The translations under genes and the position numbers were made by a program. A stretch of 48,328 bases of DNA from Gp13-AA77 sp035578005 (GTDB taxonomy: Bacteria; Acidobacteriota; Terriglobia; UBA7540): NCBI GenBank assembly GCA_035578005.1, contig DATJYK010000051.1, positions 1 through 48,328 on the forward strand, written 5' to 3'. Positions within the stretch are counted from its first letter, which is position 1; the number at the start of each line of letters is the position of its first letter. A model generated the notes under the pieces. It was not told the DNA's origin. It was given only the letters and a program-made list of their open reading frames with translations, and did not search any database. Below are positions 33,445 through 42,516 of the stretch, piece after piece.

Positions 33445-33460
33445 CTGTCACTTCTGACAG
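33445..33460. promoter_or_regulatory. CTGTCA-N4-TGACAG site 2 upstream of OM gene
   Basis: CTGTCA-CTTC-TGACAG. It lies about 100 nt before the chosen start of the outer-membrane protein gene. The two sites would suit cooperative binding by a dimeric regulator. Confidence 0.55.
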
Positions 33461-33558
33461 TTCCTTGTCTTGCTTTTGGTGCGCAAGCATGGCTTGATGG
33501 CGAGATTGTGGTGTCCGGACGAACAAACAAAGACTTGAGAAATACCGGGTGTTTGAGA

Positions 33559-34500
33559 GTGCGGATCGTCGGGTTCACAGTGTGGCTGCTGGCGTGCCTT
33601 GCGACGCTTGCACTCTCCCGGGCGGCGTCTGCCCAAGACCTCGAGCCGCGCGCCTACTCCCAGTCGCCCACCGGCGCCAACTTCCTCGTGATGGGATTTG
33701 GAGAGATAGACGGTTCGGTACTTTTTGACCCCTCCCTTCCTATCACGGGTGTGCACGCCCAGCTTTACAGCTCTGTGGCGGGTTTGGGCCACACTTTCGG
33801 ACTCTTCGGGCGGCAAGCGCTTGTTACCGCTGCGCTACCTTATGTCTGGGGTAACATGACAGGCCAAGTGTTCGAACAGCAGCACAATATCACCCGTTCG
33901 GGACTGGCGGACACCCGGTTCAAGTTCTCACTCAACTTGCACGGCAGCCCCGCGCTCTCGCCGCAAGAATTTGTCAAGTCGCGCAGACGCAGCCTTATTG
34001 TGGGCGCCAGTCTATCGGTCACCGCACCTTCGGGTCAATATGACCCCACGAAATTGGTCAATCTCGGCACAAACCGCTGGGGCTTTAAGCCGGAACTGGG
34101 AGTCTCCTACCCACGGAAGCGATGGTACTTTGACCTTTACAGCGGGGTGTGGTTCTTCACGGAAAACAGCTCCTTCTACCCTGGACAATCGACGCGACGG
34201 CAGGCTCCCCTTCCGAGTCTTCAGGCACACGTTTCTTACACCGTCCGTCCGCGGCTGTGGGCCGCGTTCGACAGCACCTGGTACGCTGGGGGAGCTTCCC
34301 GCGTGGATAATGGTCCCCCGACGGGCCGGCTTAACAATAGTCGCGTCGGCGCCACTCTATCAATTCCTATCGGCAAGAGTCAGTCCCTAAAGATCGCTTA
34401 CAGTGCAGGCGCCACGGCGCGCAGCGGAGCCAACTTCTCCAGCATTGGCGTCGCCTGGCAGTTCCTTTGGTTCGATCGCCGCGGACTGCCAATTCCGTGA
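33559..34500 (+). CDS. Outer-membrane transporter-like beta-barrel protein
   Basis: From GTG 33559 the protein has 313 residues with a signal peptide (VGFTVWLLACLATLALSRAASA, cleavage before QDLEP). The mature chain begins RAYSQSPTGANFLVMGFGEI and continues with strands and turns (HTFGLFGRQALVTAALPYVWG, LADTRFKFSLNL, LIVGASLSVTAPSGQYDP, GFKPELGVSYPRKRWYFDLYSGVWFFTENS, RVGATLSIPIGKSQSLKIAYSAG), matching the phenol-degradation meta-pathway/transporter barrel family (Phenol_MetA_deg). It ends W-F-L-WF-type strands. The frame opens at 33400, but that part overlaps two operator-like sites and codes for no signal, so I take a later start; TTG 33553 is also possible. Confidence 0.75.
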   Translation: MRIVGFTVWLLACLATLALSRAASAQDLEPRAYSQSPTGANFLVMGFGEIDGSVLFDPSLPITGVHAQLYSSVAGLGHTFGLFGRQALVTAALPYVWGNMTGQVFEQQHNITRSGLADTRFKFSLNLHGSPALSPQEFVKSRRRSLIVGASLSVTAPSGQYDPTKLVNLGTNRWGFKPELGVSYPRKRWYFDLYSGVWFFTENSSFYPGQSTRRQAPLPSLQAHVSYTVRPRLWAAFDSTWYAGGASRVDNGPPTGRLNNSRVGATLSIPIGKSQSLKIAYSAGATARSGANFSSIGVAWQFLWFDRRGLPIP

Positions 34501-34526
34501 AGGTTGGGCGAGATGAGCCAACACAT

Positions 34527-34616
34527 CCCTGGGAGCGCGGGCGTCTCGCCCGCCGTTCCAACCTCCGGTTGAGAGATCACGACAAGACGGCGGGCGAGAC
34601 GCCCGCGCTCCCAGGG
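34527..34616. repeat. Perfect 30-bp inverted repeat CCCTGGGAGCGCGGGCGTC
   Basis: Arms 34527-34556 and 34587-34616 are perfectly complementary around a 30-nt loop. It has no T-run and lies just after the stop of the outer-membrane gene, so it could act as a transcript 3'-end stabiliser. Same family as 15992-16078 and 40215-40310. Confidence 0.9.
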
Positions 34617-35119
34617 GGTGGATTACTTATAGATCACTGGTAATAGTACCAGTTGAAGCCCTCATTCTTCCTCACCGAACATGAGCTTTACAACTTGGCG
34701 CCAAGCCGCGCGCTTTCAAACTGACGGCAGCTATCAGGCTGGGCCTGGATTGTGCGATATCGCCTCTGTCCGCGACGGTAGCGCAAACAACTTAGAAAGC
34801 CCTCCCGGATCAGGCCACCCAGTACAAGCGAATTGCGCCTTCCCATAGCGCCACTACCTTCGACCTTGTTGACTGAGAGCGAGCACATCAGGTTCTGACT
34901 CGGAGCCGGGCGCAACGATCTCGTAACATGCCGTTAACCATCCGGCAACCGCGAACTGTTATGACGGACTCTTTATGAGTGGGAAGTTGGTTGGCGTCGA
35001 GAGCGTGCCACGCTTTCTCGTTCCGATGAATCCAAGTCCTAGGGTGGACTCCAGGATCGAGAAGTAGCCGTTGACTGTCGCCGCCGAACGTGGCGGCAAG
35101 TATGGAGAAAGGAGGAATC
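34617..35119. other. Intergenic upstream of phosphoketolase
   Basis: No gene is seen in these 500 nt. It presumably contains the promoter of the phosphoketolase gene, but I cannot point to a convincing one. AAAGGAGGA (35108-35116) just before ATG 35120 is the ribosome binding site. Confidence 0.5.
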
Positions 35120-37558
35120 ATGGCGAGCTTAGTCGATAGTGTTCAGGCAACGAAATCACCGGAGGTGGACGGAGATATACCGAGTCCGCTCTCAAACGAA
35201 GAACTCCGAAAGGTCCATGCCTACTGGCGGGCGTGCAATTACCTGGCCGCCGGCATGATCTACCTGTATGACAATCCTTTGCTGCGTGAGCCTCTGAAGG
35301 TGGAGCACATCAAGCGCCGCCTGCTGGGCCACTGGGGCGCGAGTCCAGCCTTGAGCTTTACTTACATTCACCTCAACCGCCTGATCAACAAATATGACCT
35401 GGACGCCATCTTCATGGCGGGCGACGGACACGGCGCGCCGGGAGTGCTAGGGCCGACCTATCTTGAGGGAACCTACTCCGAGGTCTTTCCAAACAAGAGC
35501 GAGGACGAAGAGGGCATGCGCCTGTTCTTCAGAGAGTTCTCCTTTCCCGGCGGCATCGGCAGCCACTGCACGCCGGAAACCCCAGGCTCCATCCATGAGG
35601 GTGGAGAGCTGGGTTACAGCGTGTCCCACGCTTTTGGAGCCGCTTTTGACAATCCTGACCTGCTGGTGGCCGTGGTGGTGGGCGATGGCGAATCCGAAAC
35701 TGGGCCACTAGCCACGTCCTGGCACTCCAACAAGTTTTTGAACCCCATCCGCGACGGCGCGGTGCTGCCAATCCTCAACTTGAACGGCTATAAGATCAAC
35801 AACCCCACTTTGCTGGCGCGCATCCCGCACCAGGAGTTGGAGGACCTCTTCAAGGGCTACGGCTGGACGCCCCATTTTGTGGAAGGGTCTGACCCGGAAC
35901 AGATGCACCAGAAGATGGCTGCAACGCTTGAGGGTTGCGTGCTCGAGATTCGCCGCATTCAGCAAGAAGCCCGGGGAAGTGGCAAAGCTGATCGGGCGCG
36001 CTGGCCCATGATCGTGCTGCGCAGCCCCAAGGGGTGGACAGGCCCGAAGGAAGTGGACGGGCACAAGGTGGAAGGCTTTTGGCGCGCCCATCAGGTACCG
36101 CTGGCCGGGGTACGCGAAAATCCGGCTCACCTAAGGATGTTGGAGGACTGGCTCCGCAGCTACCGGCCAGAGGAGCTGTTCGACGCAAGCGGGCACCTGA
36201 TTCCGGAATTGAAAGACCTGGCGCCCAAAGGCACCCGGCGGATGAGCGCCAATCCTCACGCCAACGGCGGCCTTTTGCGCAAGCCGCTACACCTTCCCGA
36301 CTTCCGCGACTATGCGATCCAGGTAGACAAACCCGGACAGGTGGCGGCCGAAAACACGCGGCCCCTGGGCCAGTTCCTGCGTGATATCTTGCGCCAAAAC
36401 CCGGCGAACTTCCGCGTTTTTGGCCCTGACGAAAACAGCTCCAACCGGCTCGATGCCGTCTATCAGGCGAGCAAGAAACTGTGGCTGGAGGAATACCTGC
36501 CCGAGGACCTCGATGGGGGTGAACTGGGCCCCAACGGCCGCGTGCTCGAAATGCTCTCCGAACACACTCTGGAGGGCTGGCTTGAGGCTTACCTGCTTAC
36601 CGGCAGACACGGATTCTTCTCCACCTACGAAGCCTTCGTCCACGTCATCGACTCCATGTTCAATATGCATGCCAAGTGGCTGGAGATGTCGAGGGAACAG
36701 CCTTGGCGTGCTCCCATCTCGTCGCTCAACCTGCTCATCACGTCCACGGTTTGGCGTCAGGATCACAACGGCTTCACCCACCAGGACCCCGGTTTCCTAG
36801 ACCTGGTGGTGAATAAGAGCCCCAATGTCTGCCGCATTTACCTGCCTCCCGACGTCAACACGCTGCTGAGCGTGGCCAATCACTGTCTGAAAAGCACCTG
36901 CTACGTGAACGTGATTGTTTCCGACAAGCAGAAGCACCTCCAGTACATGACCATGGACGAGGCGATCGCGCATTGCACCAAGGGCATCGGCATCTGGCGG
37001 AAAGCCAGCAATGATGAAGGCGTGGAGCCGGACGTGGTGATGGCTTGCGCCGGCGATATTCCCACCAAGGAGGCGCTGGCGGCGGTGGTGCTGCTGCGTC
37101 AGCACTTCCCCGATCTCAAGATCCGCTTCGTGAATGTGGTTGATCTTTACCGGCTCGTGCCTTCCACCGAACACCCGCACGGCCTCTCGGACCGGGACTT
37201 TGACAGCCTGTTCACCGAAGACAAGCCCATTATCTTCAACTTCCACGGCTATCCCTGGCTGATCCACCGCCTCACCTACCGGCGGACCAACCACAAGAAC
37301 CTGCACGTGCGCGGTTACAAGGAGAAGGGCAACATCAACACTCCGCTCGATCTGGCCATTCAAAACCAGATCGACCGCTTCAGTCTGGCCATCGACGTCA
37401 TTGACCGGGTTCCCAGATTGCACGTGGCGGGCGCCCACGCCAAGGAAGAACTGCGCAATATGCAGATCGCGTGCCAGAACTACGCCTATGAGTACGGCAT
37501 CGATCTGCCTGAGCAGGATCAATGGACTTGGCCGGATAGTTTGGGCGTAGTAGGTTAG
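35120..37558 (+). CDS. xfp: Phosphoketolase (xylulose-5-P/fructose-6-P)
   Basis: Thiamine-diphosphate enzyme splitting xylulose-5-P (and often fructose-6-P) with phosphate into acetyl phosphate plus glyceraldehyde-3-P (or erythrose-4-P). From ATG 35120 it has 812 residues, the normal length. Motifs: LGHWGASPALSFTYIHLNRLI near 70-90, ETPGSIHEGGELGYSVSHAFGAAFDNP (150-180), the ThDP motif VVVGDGESETGPLATSWH followed by NLNGYKINNPT, and FRVFGPDENSSNRLDAVYQ. Substrate specificity between the two sugars cannot be told by eye. AAAGGAGGA precedes the start at an ideal distance. It opens a six-gene sugar block; glycogen phosphorylase follows after 132 nt. Confidence 0.95.
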   Translation: MASLVDSVQATKSPEVDGDIPSPLSNEELRKVHAYWRACNYLAAGMIYLYDNPLLREPLKVEHIKRRLLGHWGASPALSFTYIHLNRLINKYDLDAIFMAGDGHGAPGVLGPTYLEGTYSEVFPNKSEDEEGMRLFFREFSFPGGIGSHCTPETPGSIHEGGELGYSVSHAFGAAFDNPDLLVAVVVGDGESETGPLATSWHSNKFLNPIRDGAVLPILNLNGYKINNPTLLARIPHQELEDLFKGYGWTPHFVEGSDPEQMHQKMAATLEGCVLEIRRIQQEARGSGKADRARWPMIVLRSPKGWTGPKEVDGHKVEGFWRAHQVPLAGVRENPAHLRMLEDWLRSYRPEELFDASGHLIPELKDLAPKGTRRMSANPHANGGLLRKPLHLPDFRDYAIQVDKPGQVAAENTRPLGQFLRDILRQNPANFRVFGPDENSSNRLDAVYQASKKLWLEEYLPEDLDGGELGPNGRVLEMLSEHTLEGWLEAYLLTGRHGFFSTYEAFVHVIDSMFNMHAKWLEMSREQPWRAPISSLNLLITSTVWRQDHNGFTHQDPGFLDLVVNKSPNVCRIYLPPDVNTLLSVANHCLKSTCYVNVIVSDKQKHLQYMTMDEAIAHCTKGIGIWRKASNDEGVEPDVVMACAGDIPTKEALAAVVLLRQHFPDLKIRFVNVVDLYRLVPSTEHPHGLSDRDFDSLFTEDKPIIFNFHGYPWLIHRLTYRRTNHKNLHVRGYKEKGNINTPLDLAIQNQIDRFSLAIDVIDRVPRLHVAGAHAKEELRNMQIACQNYAYEYGIDLPEQDQWTWPDSLGVVG

Positions 37559-37690
37559 TTCACGGGAACTGTCGGGCTTTGGGAGACATCAAAGAGAGCG
37601 TCAACAGAAAGGACTTCACTCGTCAGAGTGCTGTCGCGGCGTTCTGTCTCTCGGACCTAAAGCTAGCTTGATTTAGGAAAGGACAATACG

Positions 37691-40207
37691 ATGAGCTCAC
37701 CTCAGACAAGTATTTCAGCGGCGTCATCAGAATCCGAGACTCTCGCCAGGCTGCGCCGTCAGTACGGCTGCGGCCCCATCGAGTTCGCCGGTTCGGATAA
37801 CGGTCTCTACGAACGCCACCTGTTGTTCGACGACGTGGTGCATCCCTCAGCAGCCGGCCCGCGAGAACGCTTTGAGGCCTTTGCCCGGGGGGTGCGGGAC
37901 GTTCTTTCGCAGCGCTGGGTGCTGACGGAGGACTACTACACGCGGGCTAATCCCAAGCGGGTTTACTATCTCTCGATGGAGTTCCTCATCGGGCGGTCGC
38001 TTGCCAACAATGTTACCAACATGTTGGTCGGTCCGATCGCAATGGAGGCGGTAAGGAAGAGAAATTTGGACTGGCTTGAAGTGCTGGAACAGGAGCCGGA
38101 CGCCGGCCTCGGCAATGGGGGTTTGGGGCGCCTGGCGGCATGCTTCCTCGACTCAATGGCCACCATGCAGCTTCCAGCCATGGGCTACGGCCTGCGTTAC
38201 GAATACGGGATTTTCAAGCAAACGATCCAAGACGGCTGGCAGCACGAGGAGCCGGACAACTGGCTGCGCCGGGCCGACCCTTGGGAGGTGCATCGTCCGA
38301 ACGAGACGGTTGAAGTGAAGCTGAACTGCTCGTTCCACTATCACGATGGAAACCTGACGGCCGTTCTCGGGAACACGTCCAGCCTGATCGGCATCCCTTA
38401 TGACCGGCCGGTGGTGGGCTACGGAGGCCAGACCATCAATACCCTGCGCCTTTGGGCAGCCGCCGCGCCTGATTACTTTGACTTTCAGCAATTCAGCGGC
38501 GGGCATTTTGTGGCCGCGCTGGCCGAGACTCTGACGGCCGAAACCCTAACTCGGGTGTTGTACCCAGATGACACCACCATTCGCGGCCAGGCGTTGCGGT
38601 TCGTGCAAGAGTATTTTCTGGTGGCCTGCTCCTTGGCCGATCTGGTGAGACGCTTTCGGAAGAGCAACGCTGATTGGAGCACGCTTGGTGAGAAGGCAGC
38701 CATTCAGCTTAACGACACTCACCCCAGCATGGCAGTCCCCGAGCTCATGCGCATTCTGCTGGATGATGCCAAGCTCGGCTGGGACGAGGCTTGGGCGATC
38801 ACCCAGAACACCCTGGCTTATACAAATCACACCTTGCTGCCGGAGGCCCTGGAAAAATGGCCGGTGGAGTGGTTTCAGATGGTGCTGCCGCGCCACCTGG
38901 AGATCATCTACGAGATCAACCGGCGCCTGCTCGATGACGTTCGGGGCCGTTACCCCGGGGACGAAGGCCGCGTGGAACGGGTGAGCCTGATCGAAGAGAC
39001 GAATGGACGCCAGCGCCAGGTTCGCATGGCGAATCTTGCGATTGTCGGAACCCACAGCACGAACGGTGTGGCGGCCATCCACTCCGGCCTGCTGCGTACC
39101 ATGACCGTGAAGGACCTGGCGGAGATGTATCCCGAGCGCTTCAACAACAAGACGAATGGGGTCACTCCGCGCCGCTGGCTGCTGCTGGCGAATCCGCCGC
39201 TGGCGCGGGTGATTACAGAGGCTATCGGCGACGGCTGGATCACCAATCTCGGGGAACTCGCCAAGCTCAAACCGCTGGCCGATGATCCCGGCTTGCACGA
39301 CGCCTTCCGCAAGGCCGAGCGCGAATCGAAGGTGCAGTTCGCCGATTGGCTCAAAACAACCTCTGGGATGGCGGTGGATCCGGACACCATCTTCGATTGC
39401 CAGGTCAAACGCATCCACGAATATAAGCGCCAGCTTTTGAATGCCCTGCGCATCGTGGTGTTGTACAACCGGCTGCGCGAGAACCCGAATCTCGAGATGC
39501 CGCCGCGCACCTTCCTTTTTGCCGGCAAGGCGGCGCCCGCTTACCATCTGGCCAAGCTGATCATCAAGTTCGTCAACAATCTGGCCGGCACGCTGGACGG
39601 CGATCCTGCCGTTCGTGGCCGGCTGAAGGTGCTGTTCCTTCCGGACTACCGCGTCTCGTTGGCCGAGCACCTGATTCCGGCGAGCCAGGTGTCAAACCAG
39701 ATCTCGACGGCCGGCTATGAAGCCAGCGGCACCAGCAACATGAAGTTCATGATGAACGGCGCCCTCACCATCGGCACGCGCGACGGCGCCACCATCGAGA
39801 TGGCGGAAGAGGCGGGCGAGGAGAACTTCTTCCTCTTCGGCCTCACGGCGGAGCAGGTGGCCAACAGCCGCGGCTGGTACAATCCATACTGGCACTATGA
39901 GAATGAGCCTGAGACGCGGGCCGCGCTTGACCTGATCTTCTCAGACCACTTCAGCCGCAATGAGCCCGGCGTTTTCGAGCCCTTGCGCCAAACCTTGCTC
40001 GACGGCGGAGACTTTTACATGCACCTGGCGGACCTGAAGGCGTATCTGGAGGCGGACCAGAAGCTGCTGGCGCTGCACTCAGACCCTGACGCCTGGGCGC
40101 GCAAATCGATCCTGAATGTGGCGAGCTCGGGGAAGTTTTCGAGCGACCGCACGATCGGGGAGTACGCGAGCGAGATCTGGGGTGCGAAGGCGTGCCCGGT
40201 CGCCTAG
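37691..40207 (+). CDS. glgP: Glycogen/maltodextrin phosphorylase
   Basis: PLP-dependent phosphorolysis of alpha-1,4-glucan to glucose-1-phosphate. The 838 residues have the GT35 blocks YYLSMEFLIGRSLANN (about 95-110), EQEPDAGLGNGGLGRLAACFLDSMA, LRYEYGIFKQ, QLNDTHPSMAVPELMRILLD, NKTNGVTPRRWL, and the PLP-lysine region YEASGTSNMKFMMNGALTIG near residue 680. Bacterial form without the eukaryotic phospho-serine N-terminus. AGGAAAGGA lies about 9 nt before the ATG. It lies between phosphoketolase and phosphoglucomutase; the 494-nt gap downstream holds two repeat structures (40215-40310 and 40529-40690). Confidence 0.95.
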   Translation: MSSPQTSISAASSESETLARLRRQYGCGPIEFAGSDNGLYERHLLFDDVVHPSAAGPRERFEAFARGVRDVLSQRWVLTEDYYTRANPKRVYYLSMEFLIGRSLANNVTNMLVGPIAMEAVRKRNLDWLEVLEQEPDAGLGNGGLGRLAACFLDSMATMQLPAMGYGLRYEYGIFKQTIQDGWQHEEPDNWLRRADPWEVHRPNETVEVKLNCSFHYHDGNLTAVLGNTSSLIGIPYDRPVVGYGGQTINTLRLWAAAAPDYFDFQQFSGGHFVAALAETLTAETLTRVLYPDDTTIRGQALRFVQEYFLVACSLADLVRRFRKSNADWSTLGEKAAIQLNDTHPSMAVPELMRILLDDAKLGWDEAWAITQNTLAYTNHTLLPEALEKWPVEWFQMVLPRHLEIIYEINRRLLDDVRGRYPGDEGRVERVSLIEETNGRQRQVRMANLAIVGTHSTNGVAAIHSGLLRTMTVKDLAEMYPERFNNKTNGVTPRRWLLLANPPLARVITEAIGDGWITNLGELAKLKPLADDPGLHDAFRKAERESKVQFADWLKTTSGMAVDPDTIFDCQVKRIHEYKRQLLNALRIVVLYNRLRENPNLEMPPRTFLFAGKAAPAYHLAKLIIKFVNNLAGTLDGDPAVRGRLKVLFLPDYRVSLAEHLIPASQVSNQISTAGYEASGTSNMKFMMNGALTIGTRDGATIEMAEEAGEENFFLFGLTAEQVANSRGWYNPYWHYENEPETRAALDLIFSDHFSRNEPGVFEPLRQTLLDGGDFYMHLADLKAYLEADQKLLALHSDPDAWARKSILNVASSGKFSSDRTIGEYASEIWGAKACPVA

Positions 40208-40214
40208 AAGCTCG

Positions 40215-40310
40215 TCCGGAAACCCTGGGAGCGCGGGCGTCCCGCCCGCCCCGTGCACTCCAGTACCGCGTAAGAGCGGGCGGGACGCCCGCGCTCCCAG
40301 GGTTTCCGGA
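40215..40310. repeat. Perfect 35-bp inverted repeat (TCCGGAAACCCTGGGAGCGC)
   Basis: Arms 40215-40249 and 40276-40310 are perfectly complementary around a 26-nt loop, directly after the glgP stop. The inner 25 nt match the repeats at 34527 and 15992; the outer TCCGGAAACC is an extra extension. No T-run follows. Confidence 0.9.
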
Positions 40311-40484
40311 TGGGTCTCTAGCTCGTTTGACGAAGGGCGGCCACAAGGGCTGCCCCTACGACGTGGATGAGTGGCATACTGAAAATAGGCAACTTACGAG
40401 ATTCCATGCGACGCTCGATCCGCCACCCTCCCGGGGGTAGGGTGTGATCGGCAACGAACCCAAAGCTGTATCCGATTGATTCAA

Positions 40485-40690
40485 AGCTTGTTACATTGAT
40501 AAATGGTGGTTTCAGCGCGATGAGTTCGAAAAACGAACCCAAAACTCTAATCGAATGATTTTAATAGAGATACACCTCAAAAGTGGCCCAAAACGCGGTC
40601 CAAAAACGAACCTAATCGAACCTAATATTTTGGGCCTAAATGGCGAAACGAACCTAAAACGAACCTAAAACGAACCTAGAACGAACCCGA
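40485..40690. repeat. AACGAACCTAAA repeats with array core, upstream of pgm
   Basis: CGAACC occurs repeatedly between 40533 and 40690 (near 40533, 40606, 40616, 40651, 40662, 40673, 40683), the last four with an 11-nt or 10-nt period. A/T-rich segments TTACATTGATAAATGG (40491-40506) and ATTTTAATAGAGATACACC (40558-40576) resemble the core of arrays A-E on the minus strand. The pgm ATG lies 12 nt beyond the last copy and has no SD. Confidence 0.75.
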
Positions 40691-40701
40691 GTTGGACCCT
40701 T

Positions 40702-42363
40702 ATGGCGACTCAAGTCAAAAGTCCGTCGATCTCGCCCCTGGCCGGCCGACCGGCGCCCGAGGAAATGCTGGTGGATTTGGCCCGGCTCGAACGGGACTAC
40801 TTCGAACGCAAGCCCGACGTCGGCGATCCCAACCAACAGGTTATCTTCGGAACCAGCGGACACCGCGGAACTTCGCTCGACGGCACCTTCACAGAAACTC
40901 ATGTTCTGGCCATCACCCAAGCCATCTGCGATTACCGGCGTGGCCAAGGTACTGACGGTCCTCTTTACATTGGCAAAGATACCCACGCGCTTTCCGGCCC
41001 GGCGCAGCGCACCGCTCTGGAAGTTCTTGCGGCCAACGATGTGGAGACCATCATCCAGCGGGACGACGGCGTGACGCCGACGCCGGTGATCTCGCGCGCG
41101 ATTCTGGTGTACAACCGCGGGCGCAAGGCACACCTGGCCGACGGCATCGTTATCACGCCCTCGCACAACCCTCCCGAGGATGGCGGATTCAAGTACAACC
41201 CAACGAACGGCGGCCCGGCCGACACAGACGTCACGAGTTGGGTGGAGGACCGCGCCAACGATCTCATCCGCGAAGGCAACGCCAGGGTCAAACGCGTTCC
41301 TTTCTCGACGGCCATCAAGGCGGCGACCACCCATCAGGAAGATTTCGTCCTACCTTACGTCCGCGACCTCGGCAGCGTGGCTGACATGGATGCCATCCGC
41401 GCCGCCGGCCTCAAATTGGGCGTGGACCCGCTGGGCGGCGCTGCCAGGCCCTACTGGGAGCCCATCAACGAGGTCTACAAACTGCAGATCAAGGTCGTCA
41501 ACCCGATCATCGATCCGACTTTCTCCTTCATGACGGTCGATCACGACGGCAAGATCCGCATGGATTGCTCCAGCCCCTACGCGATGGCTCGCCTCGTGGG
41601 CCTCAAGGATCAGTACCAGGTTGCGTTCGCCAATGACCCGGACTCAGACCGGCACGGCATCGTCACGCCCTCTTCGGGGCTAATGAACCCTAACCATTAC
41701 CTCGCGGTGGCCATTCGCTACCTGCTTCAGCATCGCCCTCAGTGGCCCACTCACGTCGAGGTTGGCAAGACGCTGGTGAGCAGCAGCTTGATCGATCGGG
41801 TGGTGCAGAAACTCGACCGCCGTCTGTCAGAGGTTCCCGTGGGCTTCAAGTGGTTTGTGCCGGGGTTGTTCGATGGCTCCTGCTGCTTTGGGGGCGAGGA
41901 GAGTGCCGGCGCTAGCTTCCTGCGCCGCGATGGCACCGTTTGGTCAACCGACAAGGACGGTCCCATTATGGACCTGCTGGCGGCGGAGATCACCGCGCGA
42001 ACCGGCAAGGACCCAGGCGAACACTATCTTGAATTAACAAGAGAATTCGGTACCTCCTACTACACGCGCATCGACGCGCCGGCAACGCCCGAGCAGAAGG
42101 TGAGGCTATCGAAGCTGTCTCCCGAGTCTGTAAAGGAATCGGATCTCGGGGGCGAGTCTATCCTTGCCAAGCTGACACGCGCTCCGGGCAACAATGCTCC
42201 CATCGGCGGCCTGAAGGTAGTGGCTGCGAGCGGCTGGTTCGCCGCCCGGCCCTCCGGAACGGAGAACATTTACAAGATTTACGCCGAGAGCCTCAAAGAC
42301 CAGTCGCACTTGGACGCGATTGTGAACGAGGCGCAGACTATTGTCAGCAACGCGCTCTCATAA
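40702..42363 (+). CDS. pgm: Phosphoglucomutase (alpha-D-glucose specific)
   Basis: Interconverts glucose-1-phosphate and glucose-6-phosphate. The 553 residues match the E. coli Pgm type: active-site phosphoserine in FGTSGHRGTSLDG (about 49-61), substrate loop GIVITPSHNPPEDGGFKYNP, Mg2+ loop DPDSDRHG (about 313-320), sugar loop GEESAGAS and C-terminal phosphate loop FAARPSGTENIYKIY. The ATG lies in a leader made of CGAACC repeats and lacks an SD, so translation may depend on the leader or on A/T-rich sequence around it. It supplies glucose-6-P from the glgP product and links it to the isomerase gene at the end of the block. Confidence 0.95.
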   Translation: MATQVKSPSISPLAGRPAPEEMLVDLARLERDYFERKPDVGDPNQQVIFGTSGHRGTSLDGTFTETHVLAITQAICDYRRGQGTDGPLYIGKDTHALSGPAQRTALEVLAANDVETIIQRDDGVTPTPVISRAILVYNRGRKAHLADGIVITPSHNPPEDGGFKYNPTNGGPADTDVTSWVEDRANDLIREGNARVKRVPFSTAIKAATTHQEDFVLPYVRDLGSVADMDAIRAAGLKLGVDPLGGAARPYWEPINEVYKLQIKVVNPIIDPTFSFMTVDHDGKIRMDCSSPYAMARLVGLKDQYQVAFANDPDSDRHGIVTPSSGLMNPNHYLAVAIRYLLQHRPQWPTHVEVGKTLVSSSLIDRVVQKLDRRLSEVPVGFKWFVPGLFDGSCCFGGEESAGASFLRRDGTVWSTDKDGPIMDLLAAEITARTGKDPGEHYLELTREFGTSYYTRIDAPATPEQKVRLSKLSPESVKESDLGGESILAKLTRAPGNNAPIGGLKVVAASGWFAARPSGTENIYKIYAESLKDQSHLDAIVNEAQTIVSNALS

Positions 42364-42516
42364 TACGCACTTGCAATCACTCGACAAGCGGCGCACAGCC
42401 ATGCGCCAGGCCCCTCGGCCGGTAGTTGAGGGGGGGAAAAAAACGTGGTTCGAACGAAGCTGGAATGCGCCAAAGAATCAATCACTTGCCGTGATTCGCC
42501 AAGCTTTGGGTCGAAA

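Noticed and set aside
33400..33558. Upstream ATG 33400 as start of the outer-membrane protein
   Set aside because: This part overlaps two operator-like palindromes, has no signal peptide at its start and would put the true signal 54 residues in.
32946..33578. 210-residue minus-strand gene
   Set aside because: Only the last 47 residues resemble a protein family; the rest is low-complexity and overlaps the start of the opposite-strand gene.
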